A model generated the notes under the pieces. The model did not search any database, was not told the DNA's origin, and saw only the letters and a list, made by a program, of their open reading frames with translations. From Hyphomicrobiales bacterium (GTDB taxonomy: Bacteria; Pseudomonadota; Alphaproteobacteria; Rhizobiales; Devosiaceae), in contig SEEL01000001.1 of assembly GCA_004144345.1 (NCBI GenBank), positions 62,001 through 126,000 of the forward strand: DNA of 64,000 nt, in the 5' to 3' direction. This document shows, piece by piece, positions 55,092-64,000 of the stretch (position 1 is its first letter; every line of letters starts with the position of its first letter). The translations under genes and the position numbers were made by a program.

Positions 55092-56159
55092 ATGCGCCTA
55101 AGTCGCTATCTTCTCAGGCTTTTTTCGATCGAAGCGATGGCCCTGTTCGGCATCGCGGCGTTTCTGCTGTTCCTGATTCAGTGCCTGAGATTGTTCGACG
55201 TGGTGGCCACCCGTGGCCAGAGCCTGTGGACATTGCTGGGCCAGGCACTGCTCGGCATGCCTTCGCTCGGCATCGTCTTCCTCTACGTCTGCATCGGCAT
55301 CGGCCTCGGCCGCGCCCTGCGCAGCCTGCAGGACCGCAGCGAGCTGCAAATCATCCACGTCAGCGCCCTCGTCCCCTCGCTGATGCGGGCGATCGCCGGC
55401 TACGCACTAGGTGGCGCGGCGGCCCTGCTGCTGCTGACCCATGTGATCGAGCCGCTCGCCAACCGCTCGATCACCAACTGGTCGGCCAGCATCGCGGCCG
55501 ATCTTGTGTCGCGCAGCATGGTGCCGCACCGCTTCACCGAAATCGCAGACGGCGTGTCGCTGGTTATCGGTTCGCGTGATTCTGAGGGCCGCATTGTCGA
55601 TTTCTTCGCCGACGATTCGCGAGGCGAGCCGCGACGGACCTACTTTGCCAAATCGGCGATCATCACACGCGACGAGCAAGGCTTCGTGCTGCGCATGCAG
55701 GACGGCGCAATGCAGCAGATGACCTCTGAGGGCCGCTTCTCCGAGATTTCCTTTGCCCGCTACGACCTCGAACTCAGTTCGCTGACCGGGCAAGACGGTA
55801 GCGGCACGAGCCTCGATTCGACCCCGAGCTACGAGTTCTTCGCCCAACCCGTCGGCGAGGGCGAAATGCGGTCGCTGCAGCGCCGTACAGCCGAGGCTAT
55901 GCGCGTCATGGCAATCTGCCTGTTCGTGGCCGCGCTGGCAGCCTTTCCCTCCGGCAAGCGCAGGCGCGCGGGGCTGCCGATCGAACTGAGCGTGCTTGGG
56001 GCTGCTTTTTTCGAACGGAGCCTGACGACCTTCCTGCCAGGACCCATGGCGCTCAGCGGGGCCGGCGGCAGCATGGTTCTCGCGGCTTTGTCGTTGCTGG
56101 TGCTGCTGGTTCGCCTGCGGCCGCGGTCGCCTCTCAGGCTACGGAGGGCCGTCGCATGA
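55092..56159 (+). CDS. lptF: LPS export permease LptF
   Basis: A 355-residue permease of the LPS transporter. MRLSRYLLRLFSIEAMALFG opens the first helix; a periplasmic domain of about 150 residues (near 120-265) follows, then three C-terminal helices. It works with LptG and the LptB ATPase. The ATG at 55092 is preferred over a GTG 15 bases earlier. It diverges from pepA and its stop overlaps the next small gene by four bases. Confidence 0.92.
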   Translation: MRLSRYLLRLFSIEAMALFGIAAFLLFLIQCLRLFDVVATRGQSLWTLLGQALLGMPSLGIVFLYVCIGIGLGRALRSLQDRSELQIIHVSALVPSLMRAIAGYALGGAAALLLLTHVIEPLANRSITNWSASIAADLVSRSMVPHRFTEIADGVSLVIGSRDSEGRIVDFFADDSRGEPRRTYFAKSAIITRDEQGFVLRMQDGAMQQMTSEGRFSEISFARYDLELSSLTGQDGSGTSLDSTPSYEFFAQPVGEGEMRSLQRRTAEAMRVMAICLFVAALAAFPSGKRRRAGLPIELSVLGAAFFERSLTTFLPGPMALSGAGGSMVLAALSLLVLLVRLRPRSPLRLRRAVA

Positions 56160-56389
56160 GCGCCTCAGGCGGGTCGTTTACCTCAACTTATCAAAGGACA
56201 AATAAGTATGGTGGGGCAGTCCTTTATGGCGTCGTTCTTGGTTTTGTGGTTTATGTGGTGACTGAACTGGCGAACCGCTCAGGGTTCGCCGGGGTGTTGG
56301 ATCCCGCATTTGCCGCCCTCGGGCCGGCATTCGTGGCCGTGGTGATTGGGTCGACGGTACTGCTGTACAAGGAAGACGGGCGAGCGTGA
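56156..56389 (+). pseudogene. C-terminal remnant of LptG (internally deleted)
   Basis: A 77-residue frame in the usual lptG slot between lptF and lptD. From about residue 12 on it matches only the last two helices and the terminus of an LptG permease (YGGA, GFVVYVV, GPAFVAV, LLYKEDGRA), and compares well with the end of the full gene at 50986-52050. The first ten residues look like a separate start. It keeps ATGA and TGATG overlaps with lptF and lptD, so it is still probably translated. The missing part is about 280 residues. Confidence 0.75.
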
Positions 56390-58653
56390 TGGTATTCCGC
56401 CCCAGCATTGATGCCGCCTTCCTGTCGCGCACCACCCTGGTCCGCGCTGCGCTTACCGGATTCCTGCTTTTCGGCAGCACCGCGCTGCCTGCCCAGGCGG
56501 CCCTGCTGCCCGAAGGCTTCTTCGACATGCAGATCAGCCCGGGCGAAGGCCCGGCGGCGGTCGAGGCCGACCGGCTGAACTACGACGCCCGCCGCGACCT
56601 GATCTCGGCCGAAGGCGATGTGCTGTTCTCCTACCAAGGCTACACCATCCGCGCCGACCGGCTGGAGTACAACCAGCAGACCGGCGACCTCCTCGCCATC
56701 GGCGGCGTGGTGATGCGCGATCCCGCTGGCTCGGTCTATGAGACCGAACGGATCGAAGTGACGGGCGAGATGAAGGAAGCCTTCTTCGACACCCTCACCC
56801 TCACCACCGCGCAGGGTGCCGTCATCACGGCGCGCGACGTCCGCTATGCGGCCGAACTCGAAACCGTGCTGACCGAGGCGAGCTATTCGCCCTGTGGCCT
56901 GTGCGTCGACGAAAAGGGCCGCCGCATCGGCTGGCAGGTCAAATCGGCCCGGCTGATCTATGACCGCGACCGCGCCTCGGTCACGCTCGAACAGCCCTCG
57001 CTTGAACTGTTGGGCATTCCGGTCGCGTGGTTGCCCTGGTTCTGGGTGCCCGATCCGACGCAGCCGCGCGCCACGGGGCTGCGCATGCCGTCGGTCAATT
57101 ATTCGCAGGAGCATGGCGCCGAGCTCACCGTGCCGTTCTTCGTGCCGGTGGGCGAAGACGCGGACATCATTCTCAGCCCGACGCTGATGAGCCGGCAGGG
57201 CTTTCTCGCCCGCGCCGACGGCACCTGGCGGTTCCCGGGCTATGGCCAGATCGATATCAAGGCGTCGGGTATCTATCAGCTCGATCCCAGCGCCTATGCC
57301 GGCCTGCCGGGCGACCGGAACTGGCGCGGCGCCATCCAGACGGCGGGCGAGTTCACGCCGGTCGAGGACTGGAAGGCCGGCTGGTCCTATTCGGTGTTCA
57401 CCGACAATGCCTATTTGCCCGATTATGCCCTCTCGGATGAGGACAGTTCGGTCAACCAGGTCTATGCCACGCACCTGACCGACCAGACCTGGATCGACGC
57501 GCGCATCCAGCGCTTCAACCGGCTCGGCAATTTCGACGCCAGCGACGACCAGAAGCAGGGCATGAACCTGCCCAAGGTCACGGCCAGCCATGTGCAGGAT
57601 CTCGAGCCCGGCTGGGGCCGCTTGAACTTCAATGGCGAGTTGCTGGGCGTCCACCGCGAAGCCGACCACACTGGCGCCGGCTACGACTGGGGCTATGAGG
57701 GCAACAAGGTCCACGCCATGGTCGAAGGCGCGTGGGAAAACCAGCTCATCGCGCCCGGTGGCCTCGCCTTCACGCCCTATCTCGGCCTCCGGCTCGACGG
57801 CGCCTTCTATGACGGCGCCAGCGGCCTCGGCCCGCCGCCCACCTCGCTGCTCTCCGCCACGCCGATCGCGGCGATGGACGTGCGCTGGCCGCTCATGGGC
57901 CAGGGCCTCGGCGGCACGCATCTGGTCGAACCCATCGCGCAGCTGGTGTATCGCGGCTCGTCAGAAACTCATGTCGGCATCAACAATGACGATGCCCACA
58001 GCTTCGTCTTCGATACGTCGAACCTTTTCTCCTACAACCGCTTCTCCGGCATCGACCGGCAGGAAACCGGGCTCCGCGCCAATATCGGCGGCCATTATCT
58101 CGGCAGCTTCGATGATGGCAGCTGGCTCGATCTGGTGGCCGGGCAGTCCTTCCACCTCGCGGGCCTCAACGCGCTCGGCGTGACCGATCAGGTCAATATC
58201 GGCGCGGCGACCGGGCTCGGCACCGATGCCTCCTACATCGTCGCGAGCGCCCGTGGCGGCTTCAGTGGCGGCCTGTCGGGTGGCGCCAAGGTGCAGGTCG
58301 ATCCGGCGCTCTGGCGCATCACCCGCGCCGGCGTCGGCGTCAGCTACGCCCCGCCCTCCTGGTTCAGCGTCGGGATGGATTACATCTACGTCGCCGCCGT
58401 TCCCGCCATCGGGATCGTCGACGATCAGCATGAGATTGCCGGCCGTGCCAAGGTCACGATGTGGGACTATTGGTCGGTCAATGGCGCCCTGACCTGGGAT
58501 CTCAGAACCAATGCTTGGTCCAGCGCCAAGACCGGCATCGACTATGACGACGGCTACCTCGCTTTGGGCGGCTCGGCCAATTTCACCCCCAGCAGCTGGG
58601 GCTTCGGCTTCAACTTCAAATTGAAGGGACCGGACGGCGAGCTTGCCTTCTGA
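56389..58653 (+). CDS. lptD: LPS-assembly outer-membrane protein LptD
   Basis: A 754-residue outer-membrane protein. The hydrophobic N-terminus (about residues 15-38) is a signal peptide. The periplasmic OstA domain begins near VEADRLNYDARRDLISAEGD (residue about 55) and the barrel follows to a C-terminal phenylalanine (GELAF), as expected for an outer-membrane barrel. Two cysteines near residue 166 (CGLC) are close together, unlike the two disulfides of E. coli LptD. It overlaps the lptG remnant by one base. Confidence 0.92.
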   Translation: MVFRPSIDAAFLSRTTLVRAALTGFLLFGSTALPAQAALLPEGFFDMQISPGEGPAAVEADRLNYDARRDLISAEGDVLFSYQGYTIRADRLEYNQQTGDLLAIGGVVMRDPAGSVYETERIEVTGEMKEAFFDTLTLTTAQGAVITARDVRYAAELETVLTEASYSPCGLCVDEKGRRIGWQVKSARLIYDRDRASVTLEQPSLELLGIPVAWLPWFWVPDPTQPRATGLRMPSVNYSQEHGAELTVPFFVPVGEDADIILSPTLMSRQGFLARADGTWRFPGYGQIDIKASGIYQLDPSAYAGLPGDRNWRGAIQTAGEFTPVEDWKAGWSYSVFTDNAYLPDYALSDEDSSVNQVYATHLTDQTWIDARIQRFNRLGNFDASDDQKQGMNLPKVTASHVQDLEPGWGRLNFNGELLGVHREADHTGAGYDWGYEGNKVHAMVEGAWENQLIAPGGLAFTPYLGLRLDGAFYDGASGLGPPPTSLLSATPIAAMDVRWPLMGQGLGGTHLVEPIAQLVYRGSSETHVGINNDDAHSFVFDTSNLFSYNRFSGIDRQETGLRANIGGHYLGSFDDGSWLDLVAGQSFHLAGLNALGVTDQVNIGAATGLGTDASYIVASARGGFSGGLSGGAKVQVDPALWRITRAGVGVSYAPPSWFSVGMDYIYVAAVPAIGIVDDQHEIAGRAKVTMWDYWSVNGALTWDLRTNAWSSAKTGIDYDDGYLALGGSANFTPSSWGFGFNFKLKGPDGELAF

Positions 58654-58714
58654 CACGAGATTTCGCCGCAATTAGCGGCGACAAGGCAAGCGGGCGTTCC
58701 AAGATAGGCAAACT

Positions 58715-59596
58715 ATGAAGATGCACCGCGTTCTCAGCGCCATGCTTTTGGCCATGATCCTTCTGGCAGCAGGCCCGGCCATCGCGGCCTCGGTGAAGGT
58801 CACCGTCAATGGCGAACCCATTACTGACGTGCAGATCTCGCAGCGTGTCGCGCTGCTCAAGCTCGAGGGCGGCGGCGGTTCGGCCAAGGCCACGCAGCAG
58901 CTGATCGAGGATCTGGTCCAGATCCAGGAAGCGGCGCGCCAGGGCATCGAGGTCAGCGAGGCCGATGTCGATTCCGGCTTCCTCGACGTCGCCCGCAACA
59001 TCAAGGTGTCGGCGACCAACCTCAGGACGCTCCTCACCAATAATGGCGTCCCCGTCGAAGCCCTGCGCGCCCGCATCAAGGCCAGCATCGCCTGGAACCG
59101 CCTCGTCGGTCGCGTCATCAGCGCCCGCGTACAGGTTTCCGAAGCCGATATTGACGCCAAGGCGAAGACCGAACTGACGGCCGCCAACAGCTTCGACTAC
59201 ATCCTCAAGGAAGTGCTGTTTATCGGCAGCAATGCCAGCAAGCGCACCGCCGACGCCAACCGCTACAAGAAGGCTTTCAACGGCTGCGACAATGCCGTGA
59301 ACCTCTCGCTCAGCTACACCGACGCCGCCGTGCGCGACCTTGGCCGCCGGCATGCGACGCAGTTCCCCGATGCGCTGTCCAACGAGTTGAGCAAGCTCAA
59401 TGTCGGCGGCATCACCAAGCCGCGCGTGGTCGAGAATGGCGTGTCGATGCTGGCCATCTGCGCCAAGTCGGTGTCGCAGGACACCACCTTCATTGCCAAC
59501 AACATCCGGCAGGACGCCGGCAATAACGGCCTCAAGCAGGAAGCCGAGAAGTACCTCGCCGAGCTTCTGGCGAAAGCCCAGATCATCAGGAAGTAG
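58715..59596 (+). CDS. surA: SurA-type periplasmic chaperone
   Basis: A 293-residue exported protein with a signal peptide of about 26 residues (cleavage near AIAA). The SurA N-terminal chaperone domain follows (VNGEPITDVQISQRVALLKL, then a helical part to about 180). The C-terminal half is a divergent parvulin-type region ending with coiled helices; a clear isomerase active site is not visible. It assists outer-membrane protein assembly. It follows lptD by 61 bases. Confidence 0.85.
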   Translation: MKMHRVLSAMLLAMILLAAGPAIAASVKVTVNGEPITDVQISQRVALLKLEGGGGSAKATQQLIEDLVQIQEAARQGIEVSEADVDSGFLDVARNIKVSATNLRTLLTNNGVPVEALRARIKASIAWNRLVGRVISARVQVSEADIDAKAKTELTAANSFDYILKEVLFIGSNASKRTADANRYKKAFNGCDNAVNLSLSYTDAAVRDLGRRHATQFPDALSNELSKLNVGGITKPRVVENGVSMLAICAKSVSQDTTFIANNIRQDAGNNGLKQEAEKYLAELLAKAQIIRK

Positions 59597-59598
59597 CC

Positions 59599-60597
59599 AT
59601 GGCGGCGCTCGCTCCCATCGCCGTCAGCATGGGCGAGCCGGCCGGCATCGGCCCCGACCTCATTCTGAGGCTCTACGAACAAAGGGCGGAGCTCCAGCTT
59701 CCGCCCTTCATCGTCTTCGGCAGCGTGGCCTTCCTCGCGGCCCGCGCCCGCCGGCTCGGCCTCAACATCAATTTCGCACAGACCACGGTAGGCGAGGCCA
59801 ATGGCCAGTTCCCGGTTGCGCTGCCCGTCGCGCATGTCGAGGGCCTCGTGCCTGACAAGCCGGGCGACACCAGCCCGCTCTCGGGCAAGGTGGTGATGGA
59901 ATCGATCAGCCGCGCCGTGGGCGAGACGCTGGCCGGCCATTGCCGCGCGCTGGTCACCGCGCCCATCCACAAGGCGGCGCTCTACAATGCCGGCTTCAAA
60001 TATCCGGGCCACACCGAATATCTCGCCGCGCTCTGCGCCAATGGCGAGGGCACGCCCCTCCCCGTGATGATGCTGCTGCATGACGATCTGCGTGTCGTGC
60101 CGCTGACGGTCCATGTCCCCCTGCGCGACGTGCCCGGGCTCATCACGCCGCGGCTGGTCCGCGAAACGGCGATGATCGTCGAGCATGACCTCCGCACCCG
60201 CTTCGGCATCGAGGAGCCCCGGCTCTGCGTCACCGGTCTCAATCCGCATGCGGGCGAGAGTGGCTCCATCGGCACCGAGGATCGCGACATCATCCTGCCG
60301 ACCGTGCTCGACCTGCAGCGCAACGGCATCAACATCGAAGGCCCGGTCTCGGCCGATACGATCTTCTATCTGCCCAATTGGCGCCGGTACGATGCGATCA
60401 TCGCAATGTATCACGACCAGGCCCTGATCCCGATCAAGACCGTCGCGTTCGACGAAGGCGTCAACATCACGCTTGGCCTGCCGATCGTGCGAACCTCGCC
60501 CGACCATGGCACGGCGTTCGATCTCGCCGGCAGCGGCAATGGCTCGATGAACTCGATGCTCGCCTCGATCCGCCTCGCGGACCGGCTGACCGCGTGA
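59599..60597 (+). CDS. pdxA: 4-hydroxythreonine-4-phosphate dehydrogenase
   Basis: A 332-residue enzyme of pyridoxal phosphate synthesis. [14 protein letters not shown] is the N-terminal signature and the metal-binding histidines lie in [18 protein letters not shown] and YHDQALIP-type segments. [20 protein letters not shown] is the C-terminal signature. It follows surA by two bases and overlaps rsmA by four. Confidence 0.97.
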   Translation: MAALAPIAVSMGEPAGIGPDLILRLYEQRAELQLPPFIVFGSVAFLAARARRLGLNINFAQTTVGEANGQFPVALPVAHVEGLVPDKPGDTSPLSGKVVMESISRAVGETLAGHCRALVTAPIHKAALYNAGFKYPGHTEYLAALCANGEGTPLPVMMLLHDDLRVVPLTVHVPLRDVPGLITPRLVRETAMIVEHDLRTRFGIEEPRLCVTGLNPHAGESGSIGTEDRDIILPTVLDLQRNGINIEGPVSADTIFYLPNWRRYDAIIAMYHDQALIPIKTVAFDEGVNITLGLPIVRTSPDHGTAFDLAGSGNGSMNSMLASIRLADRLTA

Positions 60598-61430
60598 GCC
60601 AGATCGACAGCCTGCCGCCGCTGCGCGAAGTGATCGCGCGGCATGGGCTCAGCGCCAAAAAGCAGCTGGGCCAGAATTTCCTGCTCGACCTCAATCTGAC
60701 GGCACGCATCGCCCGCACGGCTGGACCGCTCGAGGGCGTCACCGTGATCGAGGTCGGCCCCGGCCCCGGCGGCCTCACCCGCGCACTGCTTGCGGAGGGC
60801 GCGAGGAAGGTCATCGCCATCGAGCGGGACGACCGCGCCCTGCCCGCCCTCGCCGAGATCGCGGCGGCCTATCCCGGCCGGCTGGAGATCATCTCCGGCG
60901 ACGCGATGGAAACCGACTACGCCGCGCTCGCCGATGGCCCGACGCGCATCGTTGCGAACCTGCCCTACAATATCGGCACCGAGCTCCTCATCGGCTGGCT
61001 CACCACCGATCCGTGGCCGCCCTTCTTCCAGTCGCTGACCCTGATGTTCCAGCGCGAGGTGGCCGAGCGCATCGTGGCGAAGCCCAATGACGACCAGTAT
61101 GGCCGCCTTGGCGTCCTCTGCGGCTGGCGCACCGATGCCCGCATCGCCTTCAATGTCGGCCGCGAGAATTTCACCCCGCCGCCCAACGTCACCTCGGCCG
61201 TGGTGCATCTCGTGCCCAAGCCGGTGACCGGCGATGTGCGCGTCAAGGACCTCGAACAGGTAACGCGAGCCGCCTTCGGCCAGCGGCGTAAAATGGTGCG
61301 CCAGAGCCTCAAGGCGACGGGCGTGCCGGTAGAAAAGCTGCTGACCGCCGCCAGCCTCAAGGGCGACGAACGCGCCGAGACCCTGCCGGTCGAAGCCTTC
61401 CTCGAAATGGCGAAGGCGCTGCGGGCGTAG
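60594..61430 (+). CDS. rsmA: 16S rRNA dimethyladenosine transferase
   Basis: A 278-residue KsgA/RsmA methyltransferase that dimethylates two adjacent adenosines near the 3' end of 16S rRNA. GTG start at 60594 overlaps the pdxA stop. [12 protein letters not shown] and [16 protein letters not shown] bind S-adenosylmethionine, and [11 protein letters not shown] is the catalytic NLPY motif. The C-terminal helical domain is complete. Confidence 0.97.
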   Translation: MSQIDSLPPLREVIARHGLSAKKQLGQNFLLDLNLTARIARTAGPLEGVTVIEVGPGPGGLTRALLAEGARKVIAIERDDRALPALAEIAAAYPGRLEIISGDAMETDYAALADGPTRIVANLPYNIGTELLIGWLTTDPWPPFFQSLTLMFQREVAERIVAKPNDDQYGRLGVLCGWRTDARIAFNVGRENFTPPPNVTSAVVHLVPKPVTGDVRVKDLEQVTRAAFGQRRKMVRQSLKATGVPVEKLLTAASLKGDERAETLPVEAFLEMAKALRA

Positions 61431-61442
61431 CACAAGCGGCAC

Positions 61443-61589
61443 CACCCTCATCCGCCCTTCGGGTACCTTCTCCCATCAAGGGAGAAGGGAGAGCGGCAGC
61501 CATCGAGATTCTGTCCGTCCTGAAGCTGGCGCCACGGTTCTATTGCCTTCTCCCTTGATGGGAGAAGGTGGCGAAGCCGGATGAGGGTG
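61443..61589. repeat. Extragenic inverted-repeat element (CCTTCTCCC type)
   Basis: CACCCTCATCCG (61443-61454) and CGGATGAGGGTG (61578-61589) are perfect outer arms. Inside are two near-identical palindromes based on CCTTCTCCC...GGGAGAAGG (61465-61488 and about 61545-61568) in opposite orientations. The unit of about 147 bp can fold into a large cruciform. Similar CCTTCTCCC elements are scattered through many alphaproteobacterial genomes. Confidence 0.8.
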
Positions 61590-61712
61590 GGGAAGCTTGC
61601 ACAGTGCCTGTTGCCGCCCCGCCACCGCTTCTCGGGGGAGAGATATGGGTACCTGCGCCGCTTTGGCCCTGGCTGCCGACAGTGCTACGCTGCCCTTTGC
61701 TGGGGGGCGGGA

Positions 61713-62081
61713 ATGGAAACATTCGAGATCATCACACTGGCGCTGATGGCTCTTGGGTTCTTCCCGTTGCAGGCTCTGCGATCGCGGCGGGTCATCGCAA
61801 TCGTTGGCGCCATGGCGGTCGCGGCATTGGCAGCAACGTTGGTCTTTATGCACCTGGTAACGACGTCCACGAATGAGCCCCAGCACATGAGCACTATCGG
61901 TGGCACAGTCATTTTGGCCACATTGGCCGTGTGCGTCATCTATGGTTGCGTGTGCGGCGCGCTCACCCGCTACCTCGTGCTGTGGCAGGCGTCGATGACG
62001 CTGATCCAAAGTATGGCGGTCACAGTTGCGGCGTTCGCGTTGTTTGCCTATGTCGGCTGGGCTGGCTGGCTCAACGTGTAG
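61713..62081 (+). CDS. Small membrane protein, hypothetical
   Basis: A 122-residue protein with about four hydrophobic helices: ITLALMALGFFPLQAL, VIAIVGAMAVAALAATL, ILATLAVCVIYGCVCGAL and MAVTVAAFALFAYVGW. The ATG at 61713 has a GGGGGGCGGGA purine run in front; the frame upstream runs into the repeat element. No family is recognised. It is convergent with gmk, four bases from its stop. Confidence 0.6.
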   Translation: METFEIITLALMALGFFPLQALRSRRVIAIVGAMAVAALAATLVFMHLVTTSTNEPQHMSTIGGTVILATLAVCVIYGCVCGALTRYLVLWQASMTLIQSMAVTVAAFALFAYVGWAGWLNV

Positions 62082-62084
62082 CGC

Positions 62085-62726
62085 CTAGAGGCTGTCGATC
62101 TGCTTCTGCAGATCCTTCACGAACCCATCGAGGCCGCTCTGGCGTTCGCGCCTCAGGCGGGCAGACACGAGGATGCTGCGCACCCAGGCCGTCGATTGCT
62201 CGAGGTCTTCGTTGACGAGGACGTAGTCGTACTCGTCATAGTGCTCCATCTCGATGCGCGCATTCTTGAGGCGCTTCTCGATCGTGCCCGCCGAATCCGA
62301 GGCCCGGCGCTCAAGGCGCGACTTCAGTTCCGTGATCGAGGGCGGCAGGATGAACACCGTCACCATGTCCGGGCGGCACTTCTCATAGAGCTGCAGCGTG
62401 CCCTGATAGTCGATGTCGAATAGAATGTCGTTCCCCTGCGACAGCTGTTCCTCGACCTGGGCGCGCGGTGTGCCGTAGTAATTGTCGTGCACCTTGGCCC
62501 ATTCGAGCAGCTCATCATTGTCGCGCATCCGCTCGAAGGTCTTTATGTCGCGGAAGTAATAGTGCGTGCCCTCGATCTCGTCGGTGCGGCGAGCGCGGGT
62601 CGTCACTGAGACCGAGAGGCGGATATTGGTGTCCTGCGCGAACAGGGCGCGGGTAATGGAGGATTTGCCGGCGCCGGATGGCGACGCCAGAACCAGCATG
62701 ACCCCCCGGCGAGCGAATTCGACCAT
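62085..62726 (-). CDS. gmk: Guanylate kinase
   Basis: A 213-residue enzyme making GDP from GMP. The P-loop is SPSGAGKSS (residues 15-23), and SVSVTTRARRTDEIEGTHYYF is the GMP-binding segment. The DYQGTLQLYEKC stretch and ERRASDSAGTIEKR-type lid are present. It follows yicC by four bases, a common arrangement. Confidence 0.97.
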   Translation of the reverse strand: MVEFARRGVMLVLASPSGAGKSSITRALFAQDTNIRLSVSVTTRARRTDEIEGTHYYFRDIKTFERMRDNDELLEWAKVHDNYYGTPRAQVEEQLSQGNDILFDIDYQGTLQLYEKCRPDMVTVFILPPSITELKSRLERRASDSAGTIEKRLKNARIEMEHYDEYDYVLVNEDLEQSTAWVRSILVSARLRRERQSGLDGFVKDLQKQIDSL

Positions 62727-62730
62727 CGTT

Positions 62731-63624
62731 CTACTCCAGATTCTGCACTTGCTCGCGGAACTGGTCGATCACGGCCTTGAGGTCAAGGCCGATGGCTGTC
62801 AGGTCCACGGCGTTGGATTTGCTGCAAAGCGTATTCGCCTCGCGGTTAAATTCCTGTGACAGGAAATCGAGCTTGCGGCCCACCGGCCCGCCCTCCTTGA
62901 GCAGCGAGCGCGCCGAGGCGACATGGGCGTTCAGCCGGTCGAGCTCCTCGCGGATATCGGCCTTGGTGGCGAGCAGCAGCGCTTCCTGCGCCAGCCGCTC
63001 CTCGGAAAAGCCCGTACTCGAACTGACGAGGTCGGCGATGTTTTCCTTCAACCGCGCGAGGATCGCGTCGCGGCTGCGTCCGGGATGCACCGCCGCGAGG
63101 TCGCGTAGCCGCGCAATCTCGTCCACCTGCGAATTGAGGATCGCCGCGAGGTGCACGCCTTCGGCGCGGCGCGCATTCTGCAGATCGCTCAGCGCGCCAT
63201 CGAGCGCCGCGTAGATCGCGGCGTGGAGCTTGTCCTCGGTGTCGGCAGCGAGCGGCGCGTCATGCTGTTCCAGCACGCCCTTGAGGCCGAGAATGCCATC
63301 CAGCGTCGGCTTCTGTGCCTCGACCTTGCCGGAGATTTCGCCGAGCGCGGCCAGCACCGCGTTCAGCGCCTCGTGGTTCACCACGACGCGGCCGCCCTCG
63401 CCTTCCCGCTCGACATTGAGGTTCACCGTCACCGAGCCGCGCGACAGCGCCTTGCCGATGCGGCGGCGGATCTCCGCCTCCAGCGCGTCATAGCCCGGCG
63501 ACATCCGCATGCGGATATCGAGGCCGCGCGCATTGACGGTCTTGATCTCGATGGAGAACGAAATGCCGGGCACGCCCCCTTGGGCGCGTGCGTAGCCGGT
63601 CATGCTCGACAGGGCGTTGGCCAT
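62731..63624 (-). CDS. yicC: YicC-family endoribonuclease
   Basis: A 297-residue YicC protein. The N-terminus ANALSSMTGYARAQGG and a C-terminal FLSQEFNREANTLCSKSN segment are diagnostic of the family. YicC cleaves small regulatory RNAs in E. coli. It precedes gmk by four bases. The ATG at 63624 matches the usual start of the family; an upstream ATG at 63639 is also possible. Confidence 0.94.
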   Translation of the reverse strand: MANALSSMTGYARAQGGVPGISFSIEIKTVNARGLDIRMRMSPGYDALEAEIRRRIGKALSRGSVTVNLNVEREGEGGRVVVNHEALNAVLAALGEISGKVEAQKPTLDGILGLKGVLEQHDAPLAADTEDKLHAAIYAALDGALSDLQNARRAEGVHLAAILNSQVDEIARLRDLAAVHPGRSRDAILARLKENIADLVSSSTGFSEERLAQEALLLATKADIREELDRLNAHVASARSLLKEGGPVGRKLDFLSQEFNREANTLCSKSNAVDLTAIGLDLKAVIDQFREQVQNLE

Positions 63625-63642
63625 GCGAGCGGCGTACACGAA

Positions 63643-64000
63643 TTATTGGGTCGTGTCTCCGGCTTCCGACGCTTCCTGCGCTTCCAGTTCCTCGCGGGCA
63701 GCCTCGTCCTCGGCCTTGCGGTAGAGAGCGACGTTCTTGCGGTGCTCGGCATAGGTCGCGGCGAACAGGTGGCCGTCGGAGGGGTTGGTGCCCTTGGCGA
63801 CGAAATAGAGGTAGTTCGTCTCGGCCGGGTGGGCGACTGCTTCGAGCGCCGCCGTGCCCGGATTGGCGATCGGCGTCGGCGGCAGGCCGTCGATCTGGTA
63901 CGTGTTGTACGGCGTCTTGGCGTTGAGTTCCGACCGGGTCAGGCCGCGGCCCAGCGGCCCCTGCCCGTTGGTGATGCCATAGATCACGGTCGGGTCGGTC
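63643..64000 (-). CDS. mltG: Endolytic murein transglycosylase MltG (partial, C-terminal part)
   Basis: About 119 residues of the C-terminus are present; the start lies beyond base 64000. The visible part has YGITNGQGPLGRGLTRSELN, the PYNTYQIDGLPPTPIANPG segment and the YLYFVAKGTNPSDGHLFA core of YceG/MltG proteins. It ends in an acidic, alanine-rich tail. MltG is an inner-membrane lytic transglycosylase that ends glycan strand growth. It is upstream of yicC on the same strand. Confidence 0.93.
   Translation of the reverse strand, partial: TDPTVIYGITNGQGPLGRGLTRSELNAKTPYNTYQIDGLPPTPIANPGTAALEAVAHPAETNYLYFVAKGTNPSDGHLFAATYAEHRKNVALYRKAEDEAAREELEAQEASEAGDTTQ

Noticed and set aside
56251-57921. 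556-codon minus-strand frame over lptD
   Set aside because: Antisense shadow of lptD; no domain seen.
61465-61568. Repeated CCTTCTCCC palindromes considered as a CRISPR-like array
   Set aside because: Only two copies in opposite orientation with no regular spacers; fits an extragenic inverted repeat.

Overview
The window is high-GC DNA from an alphaproteobacterium, most likely a Hyphomicrobiales member close to Devosia or the rhizobia. This is an inference from content: a rhamnose locus in the rhizobial rhaRSTPQUK / rhaDI order, short DUF3563- and DUF3606-type genes, the housekeeping run holC-pepA / lptF-lptD-surA-pdxA-rsmA, and an extragenic inverted repeat built on CCTTCTCCC. No phage, insertion sequence or CRISPR array was seen.

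Positions 1-8041 hold a sugar-type locus: a family 5 ABC solute-binding protein running off the left edge, a DeoR regulator, and a divergent operon of split transketolase (two subunits), an FGGY sugar kinase and a xylose-isomerase-like TIM barrel. A perfect 19-bp palindrome lies between the divergent units. An Rrf2 regulator, tRNA-Ser(GCT) and a frameshifted small membrane-protein gene follow.

Positions 8900-24110 are a 15-kb rightward catabolic island: LacI regulator, complete dipeptide/oligosaccharide-type ABC transporter, PhyH-like dioxygenase, six-hairpin-type glycosidase, complete sugar (CUT1-type) ABC transporter and an enolase-superfamily enzyme. The substrate is not obvious. It abuts, stop codon to stop codon, the L-rhamnose locus (24107-34756): rhaK, rhaU, rhaQ, rhaP, rhaT, rhaS, rhaR leftward and rhaD, rhaI rightward, which would import L-rhamnose and convert it to DHAP and lactate.

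Positions 34953-39880 are mixed housekeeping and stress genes (DUF2147, glutathione S-transferase, glyoxalase-like protein, TSUP permease, molybdopterin oxidoreductase). Positions 39929-44212 are a compact leftward cluster: small membrane protein, PqqD-like protein, HprK-like kinase, two family 2 glycosyltransferases and a nucleotidyltransferase. It resembles the poorly understood HPr-rel / RiPP-tailoring gene sets and has no recognised peptide substrate. A guanidine exporter gene with a guanidine-II (mini-ykkC) riboswitch follows, then two tiny DUF proteins, an MFS transporter, two 4-oxalocrotonate-tautomerase-like proteins and ndk.

Positions 47644-64000 are mostly cell-envelope and core genes: ABC-F ATPase, GT39 transferase, LptG-type permease, metallo-hydrolase, holC, pepA, lptF, a C-terminal remnant of lptG, lptD, surA, pdxA, rsmA, then gmk, yicC and the end of mltG. 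The lptG remnant sits in the usual lptG slot while a full-length LptG-type gene lies about 4 kb upstream.
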